DNA from: Agromyces sp. LHK192
GTDB taxonomy: Bacteria > Actinomycetota > Actinomycetes > Actinomycetales > Microbacteriaceae
DNA: 64,000 nt
Assembly (NCBI RefSeq): GCF_004006235.1
Contig: NZ_CP034753.1
Span: 1,116,001 to 1,180,000, forward strand
Direction of reading: 5' to 3'
Positions 56,141 to 64,000 of this stretch are shown one piece after another (positions within the stretch are counted from its first letter, which is position 1; every line of letters begins with the position of its first letter). The position numbers and the translations under genes were made by a program. The notes below the pieces were generated by a model. That model did no database searches, had not been told where the DNA came from, and saw only the letters and a program-made list of their open reading frames with translations.

Positions 56141-58294
56141 GTGGCGCACAGCATCTACATCTGTTCCGCCGAGGGGAACACCGGCAAGTCCACCGTCGCG
56201 CTCGGCGCGCTCGACACGCTCGTCCGCCGGGCGACCCGGGTGGGGGTGTTCCGGCCCATCGCGCGATCCGTCGAGGAACGCGACTACGTGCTCGAGCTGC
56301 TGCTCGCGCACGACGGCGTGATCGACCTCGCGTACGACGACGCGATCGGCGTGGGCTACGACGCCGTGCACGCCGACCCGGAGGCCGCGCTCGCGAAGAT
56401 CGTGCGCCGGTTCAAGGCCGTCGAGGCGCGCTGCGACTCGGTCGTCGTGCTCGGGTCGGACTACACCGACGTCGGCAGCCCGACCGAGCTCGCCTACAAC
56501 GCGCGGATCGCCGCGAACCTGGGCATCCCGGTGCTGCTGGTCGTGGGCGGGCGGGTGCCCTCCGGCGGCATCCGGTCGGAGCATCTCGGCCAGGGCGAGG
56601 CGCGCACGCCCGACGATCTCGCGCAGCTCACCGAGCTCGCGGTCGACGAGCTCGCCCGCGAGCACGCGACGCTGCTCGGGGTGATCGCGAACCGCGCCGA
56701 CCCCGACCGGCTCCCCGAGATCGCCGGCGCCGTCGAACGCGCCGCTGCGCATGAGGCGGGTGCCACGAACACCCCGACGACCGGTGGACTGCTGGTCGCG
56801 GCGATCCCCGAGGACCCGTACCTCGTCGCGCCGTCGATGCGGGCCATCATGCAGGCCGTCGACGGTGAGCTGTACGCGGGCGATCCCGACCTGCTCGACC
56901 GCGAGGCGCTCGCGGTCGTGGTCGCGGCGATGTCGATGGAGCACGTGCTGACCCGACTGATCGAGGGCGCGGTCGTGATCGTTCCGGGCGACCGCAGCGA
57001 GGTGCTGCTGGGAGTGCTCACCGCGCACGCGTCGGCGACGTTCCCGTCGATCTCGGGCATCATCCTGAACGGCGGGTTCCCGACGCCCGAGGCCGTCGAA
57101 CGGCTCATCGAGGGCCTCAAGGCCGGACTGCCGATCCTCCGCACCGAGCTCAGCACGTACGAGACCGCGGTCGCGATCACGCAGACCCGCGGCCGGCTCG
57201 CCGCGGAGTCGCAGCGCAAGCGCGACACCGCGCTGGCCCTCTTCGAGACGCACGTCGACGGGCAGGCGCTGCTCGACCGCCTCGACGTGGCGCGCACCGA
57301 CGTCGTGACCCCGCTCATGTTCGAGTACGGGCTGCTCGAGCGTGCCCGCCGCGCCCGACGGCACATCGTCCTGCCCGAGGGCTACGACGACCGCGTGCTG
57401 CGCGCTGCCGCGACGCTGCTCGCGCGCGACGTCGCCGAGCTGACGATCCTGGGCGAGGAGATCGAGGTCCGGTCGCGCGCGATCGGCCTCGGCCTCGACA
57501 TCTCGAAGGCCCAGGTGCTGTCCAACCACGACATCGTGCACGTGTACCGCTTCGCCGAGGAGTATCAGCGGCGGCGTGCGCACAAGGGCGTGACGCTCGA
57601 ACAGGCGCGCGACACCGTGCAGGACGTCTCGTACTTCGGCACGATGATGGTCGAGCTCGGGCTCGCCGACGGCATGGTGTCGGGCGCCGCGCACACGACC
57701 GCGCACACGATCCGCCCGGCGTTCGAGATCGTGAAGACGAAACCCGGGGTCGAGGTCGTCTCGAGCGTGTTCCTGATGGCGCTCGCCGATCGCGTGCTCG
57801 TCTACGGCGACTGCGCGGTGGTGCCGGACCCGACGGCCGAGCAGCTCGCCGACATCGCGATCTCGTCGGCGCGCACGGCCGCGCAGTTCGGCATCGAGCC
57901 GCGCGTCGCGATGCTGTCGTACTCGACGGGGGAGTCCGGGTCGGGCGCCGATGTCGAGAAGGTGCGCCGAGCCACCGAACTGGCGCGCGAGCGCGCTCCG
58001 GAGCTCGCGATCGAGGGACCGATCCAATACGACGCGGCCGCCGACGCCGCCGTCGCGCGCACCAAGCTCCCCGATTCGGATGTCGCGGGCCGTGCGACCG
58101 TGTTCGTCTTCCCCGACCTCAACACGGGCAACAACACCTACAAGGCGGTGCAGCGGTCGGCCGGGGCGGTCGCGATCGGACCGGTGCTGCAGGGCCTGCG
58201 CAAGCCCGTCAACGACCTCTCGCGCGGCGCGCTCGTGCAGGACATCGTGAACACGGTCGCGATCACCGCGATCCAGGCCGCAGAAGGGGAGTGA
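56141..58294 (+). CDS. pta: Phosphate acetyltransferase
   Basis: A 717-residue Pta of the long type. Residues 1-350 are a P-loop-like regulatory region (SIYICSAEGNTGKSTVALGALDTL) with a DRTGG-like middle domain (PDDLAQLTELAV, GIILNGGFPTPEAVERLI). The catalytic part starts RRHIVLPEGYDDRVLRAAATLLA and includes ADGMVSGAAHTTAHTIRPAFEIVKTKPGVEVVSSVF, SYSTGESGSGADVEKV and PDLNTGNNTYKAVQRSAGAVAIGPVLQGL. It interconverts acetyl-CoA and acetyl phosphate. GTG 56141 has GGAG just upstream and begins the conserved region; ATG 56108 is an alternative. It is coupled to ackA. Confidence 0.94.
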   Translation: MAHSIYICSAEGNTGKSTVALGALDTLVRRATRVGVFRPIARSVEERDYVLELLLAHDGVIDLAYDDAIGVGYDAVHADPEAALAKIVRRFKAVEARCDSVVVLGSDYTDVGSPTELAYNARIAANLGIPVLLVVGGRVPSGGIRSEHLGQGEARTPDDLAQLTELAVDELAREHATLLGVIANRADPDRLPEIAGAVERAAAHEAGATNTPTTGGLLVAAIPEDPYLVAPSMRAIMQAVDGELYAGDPDLLDREALAVVVAAMSMEHVLTRLIEGAVVIVPGDRSEVLLGVLTAHASATFPSISGIILNGGFPTPEAVERLIEGLKAGLPILRTELSTYETAVAITQTRGRLAAESQRKRDTALALFETHVDGQALLDRLDVARTDVVTPLMFEYGLLERARRARRHIVLPEGYDDRVLRAAATLLARDVAELTILGEEIEVRSRAIGLGLDISKAQVLSNHDIVHVYRFAEEYQRRRAHKGVTLEQARDTVQDVSYFGTMMVELGLADGMVSGAAHTTAHTIRPAFEIVKTKPGVEVVSSVFLMALADRVLVYGDCAVVPDPTAEQLADIAISSARTAAQFGIEPRVAMLSYSTGESGSGADVEKVRRATELARERAPELAIEGPIQYDAAADAAVARTKLPDSDVAGRATVFVFPDLNTGNNTYKAVQRSAGAVAIGPVLQGLRKPVNDLSRGALVQDIVNTVAITAIQAAEGE

Positions 58295-58296
58295 CC

Positions 58297-59520
<1,224 letters not shown>

Positions 59521-59672
59521 CCCCCTACCCCGGTACGGGGTGCAGATGGCTCACCGGGGTGATGCGCCCGGGGGTGCGGCGTTCGTACGGTCGAAGCACG
59601 GTCGATCCCGGCCGCTGAGCCCGAAGCGTTCGTCTGTCCCATTCGTGCGTTCCCCTGACGAGATGAGCGCAT

Positions 59673-60806
59673 GTGAGCACCGTCCTCGAACGACCCGGGG
59701 GAGCCGCCGGCACCCTCTCACCCGTGATCTCGACCGTCGGTCGTCGAGGCGACCGCGACCGGGTCGACCCCGCGCAGAGCGGGTTCGCGAGACTGTCGCG
59801 GCAGATCAAGGCGGAAGGGCTGCTCGACCGCTTCGTCGGCTTCTACGTGCGGAAGGCCGTGTTCTGGGCGCTCGTGGGCGGCACGGCGGTGGCGGCATCC
59901 GTGTTCCTCGGCGACTCGTGGTGGCAGCTGGCGGTGGCCGCCGTGCTCGGTGTCGTGCTGACGCAGTTCGCGTTCATGGCGCATGAGGCGTCGCACCGGC
60001 AGATCTTCCGGTCGGGGCCGGCGAACGACTGGGCCGGCCTGATCCTCGCGAACCTCGTCGTCGGCATCAGCTACAGCTGGTGGATGAACAAGCACACGAG
60101 GCACCACGGCAACCCCAACGTGGTCGGGCGGGACCCCGACATCGAGAAGGACACGATCTCCTTCCTCGAGGAGGACGCGGCGCGCAGCCGCGGGCTCGTG
60201 CGTCTGATCACGCGCAGGCAGGGCTACGCGTTCTTCCCGCTGCTGCTGCTCGAGGGCCTGAACCTCCACGTGCACGGTATCCGGCACCTCGTCGCCAAGG
60301 CGGGGGTGAAGCGGCGTGCGCTCGAGCTCTCGCTCATCGGGGCGCGCCTGGTGGGCGTGGCGGCACTCGTGTTCTGGGCGTTCCCGCCGCCGCTCGCCGC
60401 CGTGTTCCTGTTCGTGCAGCTCGGCGTGTTCGGCGTGTACATGGGCGCGTCGTTCGCACCCAATCACAAGGGCATGCCGCTGATCCCGCGCGGGGCACGC
60501 GTCGACTTCCTCGAGCGTCAGGTGCTGACCAGCCGCAACATCCGTGGCGGGCGGTTCATCGACGCCGCCATGGGCGGACTGAATTACCAGATCGAGCATC
60601 ACCTGTTCCCGAGCATGGCGCGGCCGGCCCTCGCCCGCGCACAGGAGATCGTTCGCGAGTACTGCCGCGAGAACGACGTGCCGTACACCGAGACCGGGCT
60701 CTTCGAGTCGTACGGGATCGTCATCGCCTACCTGAACCGGGTGGGGCTGGCCGCGCGGGATCCGTTCGACTGCCCGGTGGTCGGGGCGTATCGCCGACGC
60801 GACTGA
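59673..60806 (+). CDS. Membrane fatty-acid desaturase
   Basis: A 377-residue integral membrane di-iron desaturase. The three histidine boxes are present: HEASH in FMAHEASHRQIF, HTRHH in NKHTRHHGNPN, and the Q-x-x-HH form in YQIEHHLFPSM. Four hydrophobic spans flank them. The pattern fits front-end or acyl-lipid desaturases of actinobacteria, probably adjusting membrane fluidity; the bond position cannot be predicted. GTG 59673 is the only reasonable start, with no strong Shine-Dalgarno. A 16-bp direct repeat (CCGGACTGCGACCGAG, twice) lies just beyond the stop, within 60808-60840. Confidence 0.9.
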   Translation: MSTVLERPGGAAGTLSPVISTVGRRGDRDRVDPAQSGFARLSRQIKAEGLLDRFVGFYVRKAVFWALVGGTAVAASVFLGDSWWQLAVAAVLGVVLTQFAFMAHEASHRQIFRSGPANDWAGLILANLVVGISYSWWMNKHTRHHGNPNVVGRDPDIEKDTISFLEEDAARSRGLVRLITRRQGYAFFPLLLLEGLNLHVHGIRHLVAKAGVKRRALELSLIGARLVGVAALVFWAFPPPLAAVFLFVQLGVFGVYMGASFAPNHKGMPLIPRGARVDFLERQVLTSRNIRGGRFIDAAMGGLNYQIEHHLFPSMARPALARAQEIVREYCRENDVPYTETGLFESYGIVIAYLNRVGLAARDPFDCPVVGAYRRRD

Positions 60807-60895
60807 ACCCGGACTGCGACCGAGCCGGACTGCGACCGAGCCGAACCGCGACGGCGCGGCCCGGCGCCTGTCGTCCGCGTGACGCGGCGCGCGCC

Positions 60896-61267
60896 TCAGC
60901 GCACGAGCCGGGCGCAGTCGATGCAGAGCGTCGCCGTCGGCCTGGCCTCGAGCCGCGCGACCGTGATCGGCTTGCCGCAGCGCTCGCAGGTGCCGTAGGT
61001 GCCCTGCGCCAGACGCGACAGCGCCCGTTCGACGTCGGCGACCTCGGCCTCGGCGTCGGCGAGCACGGCGGTGCGCTGCGACCACTCCTGCGTCATCGTC
61101 GGACCCTCGGGGTCGTGCTCGTCGTCGGCTGCGGCATCCGATCGCGCGACGCGCACCTCGTCGATGCCCTCGAGGTGCTCGGCCAGCCTCGCTTTCGCCT
61201 CCGTGCGCTCGGCCTCGAGCAGGCGCTCGAACTTCTCGATGCGGTCGGGCGTGAACGTCCTCGTCAT
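60896..61267 (-). CDS. DksA/TraR-type zinc-finger protein
   Basis: A 123-residue protein with a helical N-terminal half (TPDRIEKFERLLEAERTEAKARLAEHLEGIDEV) and a C4 zinc finger at the C-terminus (CERCGKPI ... ATLCIDCARLVR). The acidic coiled-coil tip of true DksA is not clear, so the name refers to the family only; it may bind RNA polymerase. ATG 61267 has GGGGAGGA at a good distance. It is divergent from dnaX across 151 bp (61268-61418), where I see no definite promoter. Confidence 0.85.
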   Translation of the reverse strand: MTRTFTPDRIEKFERLLEAERTEAKARLAEHLEGIDEVRVARSDAAADDEHDPEGPTMTQEWSQRTAVLADAEAEVADVERALSRLAQGTYGTCERCGKPITVARLEARPTATLCIDCARLVR

Positions 61268-61418
61268 GCCGATTCCTCCCCCGCGTGCGCCGTCGTCCTC
61301 GCCGTCGCGCGTGCGTGCTGGCATCGTAGCCCCACCCGCCGACGAGGTGGCGGAGCCGACCCCGCGTGCTGCGGCATCCGCCCGCCGCGCTGTCGGCGGG
61401 GGCGTCTAGCATTGACGC

Positions 61419-64000
61419 GTGGTCACCGCCCTGTATCGCCGCTACCGGCCAGAGACGTTCGCCGAGATGATCGGCCAGTCGCAGGTCACCGAGCCGCTCA
61501 TGACGGCGCTGCGCACCGACCGGGTCAACCACGCCTACCTCTTCAGCGGCCCCCGGGGCTGCGGCAAGACGACGTCGGCGCGCATCCTCGCGCGCTGCCT
61601 CAACTGTGCCGAGGGCCCGACCGACACCCCGTGCGGCACCTGCCCGAGCTGCGTGGAGCTCTCGCGCGGCGGCGGCGGTTCGCTCGACGTCGTCGAGATC
61701 GACGCCGCCAGCCACAACGGCGTCGACGACGCGCGCGACCTGCGCGAGCGGGCCGTGTTCGCGCCCGCACGCGACCGGTACAAGATCTTCATCCTCGACG
61801 AGGCGCACATGGTGACGCCGCAGGGGTTCAACGCCCTGCTGAAGCTCGTCGAGGAGCCGCCCGAGCACGTCAAGTTCATCTTCGCGACCACCGAGCCCGA
61901 CAAGGTGCTCGGCACCATCCGCTCGCGCACCCACCACTACCCGTTCCGGCTCGTGCCGCCGGCGCCGATGCTCGAATACGTGCAGCAGCTCTGCACCGAG
62001 GAGGGCATCGAGGTGCAGCCGGGCGTGCTCGCGCTCGTCGTGCGTGCGGGAGGCGGTTCGCCCCGCGACACCCTGTCGTTGCTCGACCAGCTCATCGCCG
62101 GATCCGAGGGCACGACGATCGACTACGAGCGCGCGGTCGCGCTGCTCGGCTACACGCACGGCGCGCTGCTCGACGAGGTCGTCGACGCGATCGGCGCGAA
62201 GGATGCGGCGGGCGCCTTCGCGGCAGCCGACCGCGTCGTGCAGACCGGCCAGGACCCGCGCCGCTTCGTCGAAGACCTGCTCGAGCGGCTCCGCGACCTG
62301 ATCGTGGTCGCGGCATCCTCGCCGGAGGCTGCGGCCGCGGTGCTGCGCGGCGTGCCCGCCGACGAACTCGCCCGCATGGCCGCGCAGGCGCGCGCGTTCG
62401 GGCAGGCCGAGCTCTCCCGGGTCGCCGACCTGGTCAACCAGACCCTCACCGAGATGACGGGCGCCACGTCGCCGCGACTCCACCTCGAACTGATGCTCGC
62501 CCGGGTCCTCGTTCCCGCATCGGACGACTCCGAGCGCGGCGCGCTCGCCCGGGTCGAGCGGCTCGAACGCCGTGTCGGCGTCGAAGGAGCGGATGCCGCG
62601 GTGTCGTCGCCGGCCCGCACGCCGGCCGCCGAGCCGGTTCGGGTCGCCGAAGCGCCGCGCCCCCCGGAGTCGGGCCGACCTGCCGGTGCGCCCACCCCCG
62701 CCGGCGAACCCGCGCCGACCGCCGAGCCCGCCGCTCAGGATGCTCGCAGTGCAGCGGTCTCGGACTCGATCTCGTCGTCGCCATCAGCAGCGCCGTCGAC
62801 CGACTCCTCGTCACGCGCTGCGGAGCCGTCGGCTCCGATCGCGCCGCCGCGTCCGGTCGGGCCGGTGACCCTGCAGCAGGTGAAGGATGCCTGGCCCGAG
62901 GTGCTCGCCGCGCTCCAGCGCACCAAGCGCTCGGCGTGGATGGTGGCCTTCACGGCGCAGGTCCGCGACTACCGCGACGACGACATCCTCGTGCTCGGGT
63001 TCCCGAGCGAGCAGGATGTCGCCGGATTCCGCGGCGGTTCGCCCGGCCAGTCGGTCAGCGACCTGCTGCGCAACGCGATCGCCGACGTGCTCGGCGTGCG
63101 CGTCAAGTTCATCGCCCGCGCCGAGGGCGCCGCGGCGCGCAGCGGAGGCCCGGGCGTCGGCGGGCAGTCGGACGAGCCGGGAGCGGGAGGAGGAGCGTCT
63201 GCCGCGTCGGGAACGCCGGGTACTGCACCGCCTGCGCCGGTGCCCTCCGGCGGCACCCCGTCGGGAGTCGATTCCGCCGGTGCCGCCCCGTCGGGCACCG
63301 CAACGCCCGCGGCGGGCCCCGCGAACGGGACCGGCTCCTCGAACGGAACCGGCCCGTCGAACGGGACCGGCTCCTCGAACGGAACCGGCCCGTCGAATGG
63401 CACGGCGGGTGGTGTGCGGAGCAGCGCTGCCCCGCAGGCGCCGGGAACCGACCGCGCCGGGTCGTCGCCCGTGACGCCAGCGGGTCGCGCGTCGGCCACG
63501 TCGGCGCCCTCGGGATCGGTCGACTCGTGGACCACGGTCGCGATCCCCGCCGACCCCGAGCCGGGTTCCGGTTCCGACGGATCATTCGGATCGCCGATCA
63601 CGAGCGGCGGCGCCGCAGTCGCGACCGCGACCGCGACGGCCGTGGTCGAGCGCCCGCGCACCGGGGCGCAGGCCGGCGACGCCCCCGACGTCGCGGCTCG
63701 AACCGGCCGGCCGCCGACCGACCTGCCGAGCGACGACGACGCGCCGCCGCCCGACGACTTCGAGCCTCCGCTCGACCCCGCGATCGACGGCGTGCGAGGC
63801 CCAGGCCCGTCGCCCGCCGCGCCTGCTGCGCCGACGGCCGCCCCGACAGGGACGCCGAACGGCGGCGCGACGACGGGCCGCGGTGCGGAGGCATCCGCTC
63901 GCCCGACCCGCAACGCATCCGGTGCGACGCGGCCGGCGCGCGCCGACGCCGACGGCATCCAGCGGTACGGCGAGGCGGTCGTGCGCGAGGTGCTCGGCGC
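61419..64000 (+). CDS. dnaX: DNA polymerase III subunit gamma/tau (3' end outside window)
   Basis: The clamp-loader subunit, 860 codons visible and still open at the window edge. GTG 61419 gives the usual start (VVTALYRRYRPETFAEMIGQ). Next are Walker A in FSGPRGCGKTTSARILARCLNC, the zinc-binding cysteines (CLNC, then CGTCPSC), Walker B with ILDEAHMVTPQGFNALLKLVEEPP, the sensor-1 segment KFIFATTEPDKV and the SRTHHYPFRL segment. A long Pro/Ala/Ser linker follows from about residue 390; a folded tau-type block (TLQQVKDAWPEVLAALQRTKRSAWMVAF...) lies at about 486-570. After another linker of Asn-Gly-Thr repeats the conserved RYGEAVVREVLGA end begins at the edge. No internal stop or frameshift was seen. 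Confidence 0.94.
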   Translation, partial: MVTALYRRYRPETFAEMIGQSQVTEPLMTALRTDRVNHAYLFSGPRGCGKTTSARILARCLNCAEGPTDTPCGTCPSCVELSRGGGGSLDVVEIDAASHNGVDDARDLRERAVFAPARDRYKIFILDEAHMVTPQGFNALLKLVEEPPEHVKFIFATTEPDKVLGTIRSRTHHYPFRLVPPAPMLEYVQQLCTEEGIEVQPGVLALVVRAGGGSPRDTLSLLDQLIAGSEGTTIDYERAVALLGYTHGALLDEVVDAIGAKDAAGAFAAADRVVQTGQDPRRFVEDLLERLRDLIVVAASSPEAAAAVLRGVPADELARMAAQARAFGQAELSRVADLVNQTLTEMTGATSPRLHLELMLARVLVPASDDSERGALARVERLERRVGVEGADAAVSSPARTPAAEPVRVAEAPRPPESGRPAGAPTPAGEPAPTAEPAAQDARSAAVSDSISSSPSAAPSTDSSSRAAEPSAPIAPPRPVGPVTLQQVKDAWPEVLAALQRTKRSAWMVAFTAQVRDYRDDDILVLGFPSEQDVAGFRGGSPGQSVSDLLRNAIADVLGVRVKFIARAEGAAARSGGPGVGGQSDEPGAGGGASAASGTPGTAPPAPVPSGGTPSGVDSAGAAPSGTATPAAGPANGTGSSNGTGPSNGTGSSNGTGPSNGTAGGVRSSAAPQAPGTDRAGSSPVTPAGRASATSAPSGSVDSWTTVAIPADPEPGSGSDGSFGSPITSGGAAVATATATAVVERPRTGAQAGDAPDVAARTGRPPTDLPSDDDAPPPDDFEPPLDPAIDGVRGPGPSPAAPAAPTAAPTGTPNGGATTGRGAEASARPTRNASGATRPARADADGIQRYGEAVVREVLG
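63324..63395 (+). repeat. Two 36-bp in-frame repeats in the dnaX linker
   Basis: Two identical 36-bp units (63324-63359, 63360-63395) encode Asn-Gly-Thr-Gly-Ser-Ser-Asn-Gly-Thr-Gly-Pro-Ser twice. The unit is a doubled 18-mer. Length is likely to vary between strains without harming the flexible linker. Confidence 0.85.

Noticed and set aside
59718..62483. A 921-codon minus-strand frame opposite desaturase and dnaX
   Set aside because: Its translation is repetitive Arg/Gly/Asp sequence; the plus-strand genes have complete catalytic motifs.

Overview
The window is very GC-rich and densely packed, with many ATGA/GTGA start-stop overlaps and frequent GTG and TTG starts. It looks like chromosome of a high-GC actinobacterium, most likely Microbacteriaceae (Agromyces- or Microbacterium-like); the genus cannot be fixed from sequence alone. 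No phage, insertion sequence or CRISPR array was seen. Both ends cut genes: a sugar-binding protein at the left and dnaX at the right.

Region by region: (1) 1-9.1 kb is an arabinan/arabinoside module: an ABC sugar importer (binding protein and two permeases), a GH51 arabinofuranosidase, a GH43 arabinanase lipoprotein and an alditol oxidase. A second, divergent pair follows: a clan GH-A glycosidase and a TetR regulator sharing one near-perfect palindromic operator. (2) 9.1-20 kb begins purine catabolism and salvage: moaA, guanine deaminase, an AzgA-type purine permease, an MFS exporter, and a leftward xanthine dehydrogenase operon (xdhA-xdhB-xdhC plus an SDR). (3) 20.2-35 kb is a ureide/glyoxylate block: an IclR regulator, malic enzyme, malate synthase, a DUF6986 aldolase-like protein and ureidoglycine aminohydrolase; then hydroxypyruvate isomerase, tartronate semialdehyde reductase, glyoxylate carboligase and one long ORF fusing glycerate kinase to allantoinase; then peroxiredoxin, OHCU decarboxylase, HIU hydrolase and uricase. 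(4) 35-45 kb is molybdenum cofactor synthesis and molybdate import (moaB/mog, moaE, moaD, mobA-DUF6457, moaC, moeA, a moeB-like E1 with rhodanese domain, a HTH-TOBE regulator, modABC), which serves the molybdoenzyme XDH. (5) 45-64 kb is mixed housekeeping: a HerA-like ATPase, a GNAT enzyme, a secreted M6-type protease, two lipoproteins, tRNA-Ser(GGA), SRP RNA, a leftward epimerase/BASS/flavin monooxygenase operon (the last apparently frameshifted), pta-ackA, a desaturase, a DksA-type zinc-finger protein and dnaX.

Together the genes take guanine to xanthine, urate, 5-hydroxyisourate, OHCU and allantoin. Carbon then goes through glyoxylate to 2-phosphoglycerate, or to malate and pyruvate. Allantoate amidohydrolase and ureidoglycolate lyase are not in the window. 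Three promoter regions of this system carry the same tandem pair of 15-bp TTCC-n7-GRAA boxes 20-21 bp apart, pointing to one IclR-controlled regulon. The most unusual items are the glycerate kinase-allantoinase fusion, that operator pattern, tRNA-tail/terminator repeats next to tRNA-Ser, and the overused heptamer GGATGCC.
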